64,000 nt of DNA. Source: Macrobrachium rosenbergii (taxonomy: Eukaryota > Arthropoda > Malacostraca > Decapoda > Palaemonidae). The notes beneath the pieces are model-generated. The model searched no databases. It worked only from the letters and a program-made list of their open reading frames with translations, and was not told the DNA's origin. Every line of letters starts with the position of its first letter. Position 1 is the stretch's first letter. Location: contig NC_089782.1 of assembly GCF_040412425.1 (NCBI RefSeq), positions 44,426,322 through 44,490,321 on the forward strand, given 5' to 3'. Position numbers and translations under genes: made by a program. This document shows positions 21,961-64,000 of the stretch, in pieces.

Positions 21961-23960
21961 CGAGCATTAAAAGAAAGTAATTTTTTGACATAAATTTTCA
22001 ATATTTATAAGGAAGCATATCAGATCAAATTCATTCTCAGTTGACCGTATTAACCGAGTGACTCCCAACAACCTCCGGTATGCCAATGACTTCAGCGAGG
22101 CAATTTTCACCCCATGAGATGAAACTATACATCAGATATTCTCTTTCTCTCTCTCTCAGCTGCCATCTGTGGCACAAATTCATCACCAAAAAGTCGCATA
22201 TTACTTGAACAACATAATCGTATTGTATGAAACCTAATTGTTATATATTCATTAATTCTAGACGTAATACAGTCAGCGAGCAATGACTACCATCACAAAA
22301 TCTTAAACGAGAAAATGCAGAGCAGTATAATACATGATACAATTACCAAATTATTTTACGGGTTCACTGATTCTTATGATATTCTCTTGGCTGACGCTAT
22401 TAATTAACAAGACTAGTAGCTAGAGGTTAATGTCATTGTTATTAGGAAGACCGTTGCGAAATAACAACTGATGTTTCACATTATTATTATTATTTATATT
22501 CTTTGTTATGTTTCCAAATTCTTTGAAAGTAAAATAAAACAGTGTTGTCTTACTAATCCAGTTTACACAAGAGAATATGACCAAAAAAAAAGCAAAAACA
22601 ACAACGAAAAAAAAGAGGAAGTAGGTCTAGATGTCTAGATTAACTTTAAATACCATGTTTATTTCAAGAATCTTACGTTATTTATTAACACCAGGTAGCC
22701 TCTTTACTCTAATCTAATCCATACACCGAAACTGCAATAGTAGTGACAGGAAATTCCCTGATGCCCTCTGAAATTGCGGTTGAAAGTTTTTTTTAACGTC
22801 ATTTTTTAAACGTAGAAACCGGTAAGAAACGCACATCGATCGCCATTGATCCTGGGCTTCCAAGCGACGGTATGTTCCATAAGGACACAGCAGGTAAGAC
22901 CAGCCATATTTCAGAGTTTAATATTTTCGCTACATCAGAAGAGGAGATTATCGTTACCCTGTGAGGATGAATTATGCTAAATCGATTTCGTAACGACTTT
23001 AATCTACCATGACAGTGCTGCTACGTGTTACAGTAATAAAATCTAAGCAATGTGTTGCAGTTAAAGATGTCAGTCTTTCAAATTAGCCTTGTTGTAGGTG
23101 GTTCGTTTCGTGGTTTCACGCAAAATATTTCAAGAGCGTATATTCCTTACAAGCTCAAGTCGCTTTTCAACGAACAAAACTCCCCCAAAATTTGAATATC
23201 TGAACTCGTTTTCTATGAATCGAATGGTATTTTGATCGTTTTCCTTAGCTACCAGCGAACAGAAAACGAAGCATAACCGAGCACAAAGGAAGAACGTTCT
23301 AGTAAGCTAGAGTGGCTCGACCCGCGAAAAAACATTTCCTGTCCTGCGGTAAATTTGAAACGGTTTACTGAAACGGAATGACGTGCGATATCCGCAACTA
23401 CGTTTGTTGTAACATAAAGAGATCGTAAATTAGAATAAAAGTAATGACAGTGATGTTTTTAGTTTTTTTTCTTTTATTCTGCTCTTACAGAGTTGAACTC
23501 CTCCGTAGCCCGTAGACCACTCCAAGATGCGAGTATTATCATAGTGTCTCGATAGCTGTCACCAGGAACAATATCCAGCGAGTTTTTACTATGGACCTTG
23601 ATCGGTAAAGAACTGACAGATAAAATCTGTCCACATTGTCTGTACTCCTTACCGCACCTCATTGTGTGAAACTCGGCAGACATAGGCCTAGTTGTAAGTT
23701 ACCCTTGGCACTCAAGTACTTCTACGCACACTAAGCCTATGGATGTGGAGATATACTTGAATACCAAAGGTCAAGGCTACGAAGCCTATGTGATTCTTCG
23801 GAGTACCGTGCAGTAAAGTTGCCAAGGATATCAAGTGGCGAACTCGCACCGGTCACCTTTCTGCCTTTCTTTGTACTCCGTCCTTGGTCCTTGCCTAAGA
23901 AAAATCTGGACCTGATGGCCCACTGCTGGGACATTCAAGGAACAAGCCTAGAACACTATT
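21961..23960. other. Intergenic, no gene recognised
   Basis: No conserved frame was found. The frames at 23474-23683 and 23737-23934 on the minus strand have unremarkable composition and no identifiable domain. Confidence 0.4.
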
Positions 23961-23979
23961 TTTACTACGATGCCTTCCA

Positions 23980-24194
<215 letters not shown>

Positions 24195-24383
24195 GATTGA
24201 ATGTAATCAGCAACTTACTGTCTCTGCTGGGTGAAGGAGTTCAGATGCATCCACACCAGGCCTCATAATTATACTTCCGGGGGCCAGGTAAGTGGTGCCA
24301 CATTTCCATACCACTGACTTCCACTCTCGCCTAAATTTTATATTCATTCAATCATCGTAAAATCTAACGTATACATAAAAAAA

Positions 24384-24838
24384 ATACATGCTTTTCTTTA
24401 CTGCCTAAAGATCATTTGCGTAAACATATGTTAAACGAAAAACCCAAATGTTTACCATCACGTGGTCTATTGACATCCAACAACTTCAATGGTAATGAGA
24501 CTATTATATATAGATCTAAACATTAAACGCATTTGCAATATCACTTTGCAAAGAACTTCCATTATCAAGTTAATCACAGTTACTTTTACATTTATTAAAA
24601 GAATTCTAAATAGATATGAATTACCTTAATTAGTCGGAAACCTAGAGCTGTCGTTGTTATTGTCTGCATTTCACATATTACTCAAGACATCGGTCAATGG
24701 ACTTCTATACTGCTTCTTGCATTGGGACGGAAACAACTATTCTTTGATAGTTCTTATATTCAGTCGTTATTATATGAACATACATATAAATACGCAAATG
24801 ACTAAGAATATAAGTCAATGAATCACATGATATAAGAA
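24384..24838. repeat. Paralogous empty site of the 4.42 kb transposon
   Basis: The sequence aligns by eye to 1652-1782 and then, without a gap of more than a few bases, to 6203-6573. The junction is near 24501-24506 (gagactattat). Shared blocks on the right include 'aattctaaatagatatgaatt' shortened at its edges, and 'tatattcagtcgttattata' versus 'tattcagtcattattata'. So the flanking DNA is itself a dispersed repeat. Confidence 0.68.
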
Positions 24839-26001
24839 AAAATATATTTAAACACAATAAACCCCAAAAAGAGTGTGAAAAATTTTTTCCACACTTGGTG
24901 TGGCAGACAGTAAAATGAAGACGCCACTTCTCCACCTGATCATGTTGTGCATGAAAACTTTCACACCGGAGGCCACATTTCTACGTTTTAGCACTCAGCC
25001 ACATTAGGGCCGTCTCTATACATAAAACAGCTTAATCTAAACCAGAAAACCAGCCAGCTCGTATATCCTAACGACTTCACTCGGTGTTTTCATACGAAGA
25101 GTCACAAATAACTTTTCATTTGATAAGGGCTCTAATAAATCTGTATTCAAGGCTATATCAGCTTTCAGGAGACTAAACGACTCTAATTGATCGTTGCCAC
25201 AGTTTCCGGACTTAGAGGTAAATAAACGAGAAATACCAGACTAATCTTGTATTTAATGTGGCGTCACATGAACAGGAACATACAATATAGGCTACACATT
25301 CTGTATTCACTTTTATCACCAAATAGAAGCTAATTGGTAGAGTCTTGTGGCATATTTAAAAAAAGAGAAACACTCACACACAGTAATCACTCTGGTGTAA
25401 CACCGCCTTGCCACCAATGTTTAAAATACTGTAAGTTGTTGTTAAAGTGCTCAGATTATGAAGTGCTTACAAGTTACAAGAGTTAAGAAAGTGTGGACTA
25501 GGCATATGATTCAGGGATCTGCAAAGAAGAAGAAAAGGGACAAGAAACTATTGAGACTACGGCGAGCTCTTGAAAAATGGATATAATTTGTCTTTCTTTC
25601 ATAAGGAGAGTCAACGGGCTGATGATGAGAATTTTGGTTTACATGAATAAACTGAGAATATAAAATTGAAAAAAAGCACGAGGACGCCATTTAGGCAACC
25701 ATATTTTTCGTAACTAAGCCATTTCATTTAGCCTTTGCAGGTAAACTAATATTCTAAACCATTTTAATAGGCTAAAGCCTAGAGCCTGTGCAGCTAAATC
25801 ACTACATCAAATCACAGCCTTTGGAACTTGACCATCTTAAAGACACATGCATTTCTTGGCCAAGCTATACTGATAGATAAAAGTTTTTGCAGCCAACGTA
25901 TTCCAATAGACCTAAGCATTTGTAATCAAGCTATTTCGATAGGCCTAAACTAATTTTACGGTAGGGCTTTGGCGCGGCTTGGCGTAGTTTATTTTGATTC
26001 G

Positions 26002-26005
<4 letters not shown>
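24839..26005. other. Intergenic, no gene recognised
   Basis: AT-rich sequence without recognisable coding, repeat or RNA signals. Confidence 0.4.

Positions 26006-26050
<45 letters not shown>
26006..26050. repeat. (GA)n microsatellite
   Basis: About 22 GA units. Confidence 0.95.
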
Positions 26051-26051
<1 letters not shown>

Positions 26052-26849
26052 TTTAAAGCCATCTTCTCGGTAGCTATCATTGGAAAGATAAGTACTGAAA
26101 CGCAAATATTTTGTGTTTGTTATTTTACACAGATTTGCTGGAATGAATATATCACCATTAGATCATGAAGAGTCTAGTAATGAGTGATGTAAGAAATCAA
26201 AATGCTTCAAACTTTATGAGCACAAGCCAGTGATAATGGCAAAGGTTATGCGCATTAAGAATTCGTGCTTTTTTCTGCAGATGGTGAGCTGGTGCTGTCA
26301 TGACTGTTCTTTATACTCTTCTTACCTAGCTATAAGGGAAGGTTACGATTTCGACAGGATGAGATTAAGAACGAAAGAAGTATATCATCAGAAGAGACAG
26401 ATTTTATTATTTAAAAGTACTTTGTAAATTCTCATTTGCTTTTAATGGGAGAACTGACTGTTCAGTACAGATTGTTCCCCAAATTAAAAATGCTTTATAT
26501 AAAAGATTTTTATAAAAAAAGAAAGACGTTTTGCATATTACTTTAGTTATCCCTTTTACGGAATTGTTATTTTTAAGACGCAAGTGGCTGCTATATCTAG
26601 TTTTTGGCGGAAATAAAGCAAGCGCCACCTAGCGCTTGTTTGGAAGCTCCGTCTTGAATTCCGATCTTCATTAAACTCACCCCCGCACACATAACCCATT
26701 TTTAAAGCAAGATCCGTTCGGAATGAGAATGTTTATTTTTTTATACTTCAAAGGTAAGAGAGGCAGTTGATTACAAGTTCATTTTACGGTTGAAAACCTT
26801 GAACTGACTAAATATCCGAAGAAAAAACCACGTCCTCTCGCATCCATCG

Positions 26850-27048
26850 AACATTCGACTCCCCGCCATCTAGTGACTGGTTTCGCGCGCGTAACATCCC
26901 CTCCGTCCGCGGGGTTTCCCCCTTGAATCATCTCTTGTTGTCCGAATGACAACAGTCGTCGCCGGCGTCTCCTGACGAGAGCGTTACGCTGCAGGACCAA
27001 GCTTTTCCTGACTTAAATCTCGGACTCCCATTTTCGCCGTTGAGAATC
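26850..27048 (+). promoter_or_regulatory. Probable promoter / 5' UTR region of TFIIS
   Basis: A locally GC-rich, CpG-containing segment ('ggtttcgcgcgcgtaac', 'cgtccgcgggg', 'gtcgtcgccggcgtc') directly before the TFIIS start codon, in otherwise AT-rich DNA. There is no obvious TATA box; transcription start cannot be placed from sequence. Confidence 0.4.
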
Positions 27049-54596
<27,548 letters not shown>

Positions 54597-55950
54597 GGAG
54601 CTTGAACCAAGTGTCATCTTACTCCACCTCAATGCTCCTCAATAGAGGGATATTGATTTTGATATGTTCGTCTAAAGGAGACAAATTGTGATTTTATGTT
54701 ACATAGATATTTTTTTTGCTCTTTTTAATTAGAAATGTTAAGTGCATCTTTTAACCCACCTTTCATTTTGACAGTGAAGAATGATTTGTCTTAAAAGTAT
54801 GGCATAACTGACTTCAACACTGGAATTACTTTGGTTTTGTAGTAGCCAGGATTAGTAAACAAATCTTGTTTACTGTGCACTTTTCTTGTCCATATCATGT
54901 GTTTATTCTGGTACTACAGATTATATCTATATTATTACAGTAACTATGTTTGTTAATTTGTAAATTAATAATCTAGCTTTCTATCAGTCATAGAGCTAAT
55001 GATTAACATCTTATTTAATAAATTTTGACAGGTTAACCAGATTGTCATGAAGGTTGTATGTCAACATGATTACTTTCGATAATAAGCAATTGCCAATGGT
55101 TGGATAGAATTGTTTTGTCTGCGAGAAATCTATACTTTTCACTGTATAGTATCCTAGTGGTCATGGTTATCCGACAGAGGAAGATAGAAGTTATTGTTGC
55201 AAAGTACAGATATTAATTATTTTTGTATTTGGAGATTTACTTTCAATGGTTTTAAAAATTATGTTCAAACCATTTAAATTTGATGTTTGACATCGCAGTC
55301 ATAGAGTAATAATTACTGTGCAGTCTTTGCAAACTACGGTATATAACATGTTCAGATGTAAACTGCAATATGTTAATGTAAATAGTAGCAAATGTGAAGA
55401 TCCTTGCAACATACGACTTTATCTCCTGATACAAGCATTTCATGAAACAGTGTTTTATTCAAAGATATATTAATTTATCTTTCACTTTGCTGTGTCACCA
55501 TGCTGTTTATATTTTTTTTTTTTTCATTAGTGCTGTTAATATTTTTTTTCTACTTTGCTCTTAAAGATGTGTTAACCATGTTATTGTCTGGTAAATTACT
55601 AAAATTCATTGCTCTGTTTAGTAGATGCTGTAGTTTAATTTTTGTATTTGGATTATGAATTTTGTATTATATAGTTGTTAGTAATATGTCACATTAAAAA
55701 CTTGTGTTTTATTTATTTGATTAGTGCACATTTTTCATGGTTGATCATTTTGAGCAACTTTTATTAATATGTTTTTAATAAAATTGAAAGCTTTTGTGCT
55801 TATAAATAATATACAAGTAAAGTGTTCTCGTAAAATACAAGTGTACCTGTAGATGAATTGTTTTCTTTGAATTCCAGTTTAATTTTTTATGTATTTGTAA
55901 ACTGGTTAAAAAGGGTCATTTGACCATTGCATTTTAACTCAAATAAATTT
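54597..55950 (+). other. TFIIS 3' UTR and downstream region
   Basis: T-rich sequence with candidate AATAAA signals at 55017-55022, 55777-55782 and 55942-55947. Which is used cannot be decided from sequence. No other gene is seen. Confidence 0.5.
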
Positions 55951-56093
55951 GATTTGCTTGTGCCTTTTATCAGAAATCATGGAGGTTGAAGTACACTAGT
56001 TAAACAGTTTGTCAGATGTGCCAGGCTTATGGTAGTCAAGAGTTTTGACTTTAGTTCGTGCAGTTCAAATAAGTATTTGCACTATAACAATCT

Positions 56094-56253
56094 ACCCCAT
56101 TGGGGAGTAGTGGCGTCAGTGCACCTCACAGGGTATACTGTAAGCATTACTAAAGGTTCTTTGTATCATCCCTTCAGCCCCTAGCTGCAAACCCTTTCAC
56201 TAGGTCATTAGGTCCTAGTGTTGGGCCTGTGGCCTAAACTATATTCCATTCCT
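56094..56253 (+). repeat. Family B dispersed repeat, shortened copy
   Basis: Stem-loop segment 'cagtgcacctcacagggtat' near 56118, then 'cttcagcccctagctgcaaa' and a 3' end 'ggcctgtggcctaaac', with about 110 bp of the middle missing relative to 19150. Confidence 0.78.
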
Positions 56254-56727
56254 ATAACAAATTACATCTGATGTCCTAACCAATTTTAAAATTTTTCAAG
56301 AATGATATTGTAAGGCTCATCAAGGTTTTGAGTCCACCCCCACACATTTTTTGTGGGCCTTCCGGTAGAAAAATTAAAGATTTTCAGGAGTAAATTTTTA
56401 GTGGCAAAACTTGGTAAGTACTGAAATCCTATGGTATAGTCTGCACTTGCATATTCAAGATATCCCATCCTATAGCTGAGGTACATCCTGTAAACTAATA
56501 CCTTTTAATTTCTAGCATAGCCTAATGTAGTTTACAATTGCCGTTCAATTTCTGAGATTCATCTGAAAAATGCCATTAGGAAAATGGTAGCCCAACTCAA
56601 AACCCGCATACTGTAGTGTTTATTGCTGAAGTTCTACCAACACACTCCATACTTAACATACATGTAACATTCATGCATTACCAGAACTACCATATATTGT
56701 ATGTAACAGGGTTTGCTCATTATTCAA

Positions 56728-57002
56728 GGTCTTCACTGGATGGGTCGATATCGTACTCGCCTAGCACTCTGGGACCGCGTTCGATTCCCCGGCCGGCCAG
56801 TGAAGGATTAGAGGAATTTATTTCTGGTGATAGAAATTCATTTCTCGGTATAATGTGGTTCGGATTCCACAATAAACTGTAGGTCCTGTTGCTAGATAAC
56901 CAATTGGTTCTTAGCCACGTAAAATATGTCTAATCCTTCGGGCCAGCCCTAGGAGAGCTGTTAATCAGCTCAGTGGTCTGGTTAAACTAAGGTATACTTA
57001 AC
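56728..57002 (+). mobile_element. SINE family A, most complete copy (275 bp)
   Basis: It is flanked by a perfect 16-bp target duplication TTTGCTCATTATTCAA (56712-56727 and 57003-57018). The head is tRNA-like: an A-box-like TGGGTCGATATC at 56741 and a B-box-like GTTCGATTCCCC at 56779. Downstream are the family body and the 3' end 'taaactaaggtatacttaac'. This copy best defines the family's limits. Confidence 0.92.
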
Positions 57003-57245
57003 TTTGCTCATTATTCAAAGTTTTTGTACAACTTTATGTAAATGAGAGAGCATGAAATTGGTGCAAGTTGTTTTAAGTAGCTGGAAAAAAGCAGCCTATA
57101 AGCAGTGGAGTAAAAATGGCTACACTGCTCTGAATGTAGGCCCTTGAAATTACATAGTGCATTACAGTGATAAAAAAACAGTGATGGAGCAAATGAAATG
57201 GAGGCATTAGAAATTTAGAAAAAAGCTGGGTTATAATACCCCTGA

Positions 57246-57745
57246 AGTGGGGGTAGTGGCATCATTGCACCTGATGTGGTGCACTGTAGGCATTACTTTA
57301 GGTTCTTTGCAGCATTCCTTCGGCCCCTAGCTGCAACCACTTTCATTCCTGTTACTATACCACCATTCACATTCTCTTTATTCCATCTTGCTATCCACTG
57401 CCTCCTAACAATTTTTCATAGAGCAACTGCAAGGTTTTCCTCCTGTTAAGCCCTGTCCACACCAGCGGCCACTGCCCGACGGGCAAACACTGTTCCCATA
57501 ACTCGTTCCATTATACTGACCGACCGAGTATGGAGCCAGAACGATGCGATTGTCCGGTAACACTGCTTCAGAAGCTAGAGAAAGTATAAACAGCTGGAAG
57601 TGCCCGACGGGCATGCCCGCTAGTGTGGACAGGCCATTACACCTGATCTTTCTACTCTCTATTTCCCTTTCAGCGCTGAATGACCTTGTAGGTCCCAGCG
57701 CTAGGTCTTTGGCCTAAAATTTATGTTCCATTCCATTCTATTTTC
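57246..57745 (+). repeat. Family B dispersed repeat, split by a MITE
   Basis: The repeat runs 57246-57448 and resumes at 57637-57745. The stem-loop 'cattgcacctgatgtggtgc' is near 57259 and the 3' end is 'cagcgctaggtctttggcct'. Confidence 0.82.
57449..57636. mobile_element. PIF/Harbinger-like MITE (188 bp) inside family B
   Basis: The left end GCCCTGTCCACACCAGCGG and the mirrored right end GGCCTGTCCACACTAGCGG are near-perfect inverted repeats. TTA flanks both sides (57446-57448 and 57637-57639), while other family B copies have a single TTA there. TTA duplications with G/C-rich ends are typical of PIF/Harbinger. Both subterminal parts carry TGCCCGACGGGCA palindromes. Confidence 0.85.
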
Positions 57746-57877
57746 CACAATTTTCTTTTTGATAACTTTATGACAAATTTCATGCTGCAATTCCTCCCTC
57801 ACTAGGTTTCTGTAAACCTCTTAAACTGTCATTCATTATAGAAAAACACTGAAAATACATACACAATTATTGTCCCC

Positions 57878-58100
57878 ACAGCGGGTTAGTGTTGTCAGTG
57901 CACCTCGTGTGGTGCACTGCAGGCATATCTAAAGGTGGCTTGCAGTGACACTTGACCCTTAGTTACACCCACTTTTAAGCCTTTTATTTTACCTCCATTC
58001 CTGTTTCTTCGGTCTTGCTGTCCAACCTGTCTTGTCACTGCTTAGTGCAACTGTGGGTTTTTTTCAGAGTTCCACCTTTGGATCCTCCATTGCATTTATT
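57878..58100 (+). repeat. Family B dispersed repeat, diverged copy
   Basis: Stem-loop 'cagtgcacctcgtgtggtgc' near 57897, then 'gacccttagttacacccac' and 'cttagtgcaactgtgggttt', ending before the usual 3' segment. Confidence 0.72.
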
Positions 58101-58278
58101 TTCTGGGTCTCTCTATCTAGCTGTCTGACCGCTCCAACTCTCTTCACTGCTGGGTGCTGCAGTGGCTTGACACCATAAATTTCCTAGGAAATCAAATCAG
58201 ATCAACATATATTGCATCAAATGTGATAAAAATGTTGCTGAAAGAGGACCAGCAGTTCTAGTGCATCAAATTAAGGAG

Positions 58279-58378
<100 letters not shown>

Positions 58379-58379
58379 A

Positions 58380-59037
<658 letters not shown>

Positions 59038-59039
59038 TG

Positions 59040-59985
59040 TGTTCATAGAAGGGAAGACGAAAAGGAGCAAGTATAATACATTTACTATAGGAACTACATA
59101 TCACACTAAGTAACAGATGCAATCAATAAACAAGAACATATTCGATGACTCACTCGCAATACGTTAGAATAAGTGACGCATTAGCAGAATTCCTCGGTAA
59201 AGACTGCAGGCAATCAATTCTTATAGCTTTCTGAGCAGTACGCCACTAATAGGGTCTTTTATCAATACCTCTAAATTATAGTAATGATATCGAATAATTC
59301 TGGGAGACTGCTCAAGGTATCTTCTGGCGACAGTCTGGATCGTAATTATGTAGATTTTATTATACATAAACTCATGCACATTAGAAGTATATAGAACTGC
59401 TCAGTTAAGAAAAAACACGAGTTGGTAATTCATAGAAACAATATATTTAGACAGACTTAGGATACGAACTTATCTTGGCGAAAAAATGAAAATGCAGCTC
59501 ATGTCTTCCAATTTATTTATTTTTTTTTTTGCGTTAATACTATTTTCTTACGTAATGGTAAAAGTGGATTAGTACACAGTATTTTTTCCTCCAGTTATTA
59601 CGTAACTACATAATAAGCACACTAGATTATCGGCAGATGATAAAAGTACACTATACTATGATATTCTTGGAGTGAGTTATCCAGTCGAGTTACTATACAT
59701 TAAAATGACAGCATGCACGAGAAACAACTTTCTTTCTGATTTATTAAACTGTTTACATTTTTGGAACTGTTCATTACATCAACTATTTAGAATACTGTAT
59801 ACATTTCATGATATAAAACTTTGCAGCATTTAGTGTCTTCATATAAATATTATAAATCATATATGTGAATATTTTTTAGTACAGAATAGAAAAAAATTAG
59901 GATAAGTAAAATATGCTATCAAACTAAACCGAACCTACACTGTAATCTCAAATTCCTTGCGTTTGTATCTAATCTTTTTTGGGCA
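59040..59985. other. Intergenic, no gene recognised
   Basis: AT-rich DNA upstream of the MBOAT7-like start codon. A first non-coding exon may lie here or further left. The acceptor-like 'cttttttgggcag' at 59974-59986 suggests the start codon is in a second exon. Confidence 0.45.
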
Positions 59986-60045
59986 GGAACGTCAACGAAT
60001 GGAACTTTTCGCCAAGGAAAATTGTCCTTCTGAGTAAAAACAGCA

Positions 60046-63663
<3,618 letters not shown>

Positions 63664-64000
63664 GTATATACTTTGAATATTTTGTTTGATATAGAACAGA
63701 AGCCTTCATGGGAAATATAGCATGTAGTAAAATTTTAGCATGAGATAATAGGAAGTGTTTTGTACTTGACTTTTTATTTGCTTTTTATGTATTGTTGCAG
63801 TGGCATAATATTTAAACAGTGGTAGACTTGGCATAATATTTCTGGTGGGAAACATGTTAAGGAGTCTTATCAAAAAGGATCCATGAGTGCCCATCTAATT
63901 CATAAATGCAGCCCAAATTTGTGGAAGACTTTTGCTAAATTGAGAAATCCATGTTTTTATTTTGTAGAAATAGTATTGTCATGATTTTCATTGGTGTACA
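63664..64000 (+). other. MBOAT7-like intron, continues past the window
   Basis: No further exon is recognisable before the window end. Confidence 0.6.

Noticed and set aside
23474..23934. Two adjoining minus-strand frames considered as exons of a gene
   Set aside because: No recognisable motif, no convincing splice pair between them, and ordinary length for chance frames.
56779..56790. A genuine tRNA gene at the B-box-like motif
   Set aside because: The head does not continue into a full cloverleaf with anticodon arm, and the same sequence is dispersed with SINE bodies and target duplications.

Overview
This is eukaryotic nuclear DNA, most likely from a decapod crustacean such as a shrimp or prawn. 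The evidence is small exons with GT/AG introns, very long (TA)n, (CT/GA)n and (CA/GT)n microsatellites, AT-rich intergenic sequence, a BEL/Pao retrotransposon, and dispersed SINE-like repeats of a kind I associate with decapods. The species is not determinable from the window. I see no bacterial genes, operons, CRISPR arrays, rRNA genes or free-standing tRNA genes.

Three host protein-coding genes can be supported, all on the + strand. (1) 16871-18926: a five-exon gene for a 143-residue four-helix membrane protein, like the arthropod small tetraspan (DUF4728-like) proteins, with a polyadenylation signal about 140 bp after the stop. (2) 27049-54596: the complete seven-exon gene for transcription elongation factor TFIIS (297 codons), with N-terminal TFIIS/LW domain, acidic-lysine and Ser linker, central domain and C-terminal zinc ribbon. 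Its 27.5 kb span is mostly transposon-filled intron. (3) 60046 to beyond the window end: the first two coding exons of an MBOAT7-like lysophosphatidylinositol acyltransferase.

The rest is mainly layered transposon debris. 1-6.6 kb: a 4.42 kb DNA element with 22-bp perfect terminal inverted repeats. It carries a decayed coiled-coil gene and a fold-back element. A paralogous 'empty site' for it lies at 24.4-24.8 kb. 6.7-10.4 kb: AATA-rich low-complexity DNA holding a tRNA-derived SINE. 10.4-11.1 kb: a 26-bp minisatellite split by a SINE with a 15-bp target duplication. 11.1-16.8 kb: several MITEs (one inside a CA microsatellite, two hAT-like with 8-bp duplications), a fold-back palindrome, and a LINE tail split by a 5'-truncated SINE. 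19-22 kb: dispersed repeats and a LINE C-terminal fragment. TFIIS introns: a Tigger/pogo-type transposase pseudogene, four MITEs with CAG ends at TA targets, and an antisense BEL/Pao element disrupted by one of those MITEs. 54.6-60 kb: TFIIS 3' region, two dispersed repeat families (one copy split by a PIF/Harbinger-like MITE) and very long TA tracts.

The host genes show no functional link to each other. I do not see a defence-type or other new biological system. The most interesting signals are the dated insertion events and a dispersed repeat family with a conserved short stem-loop. All boundaries were read by eye and none was checked by alignment software.
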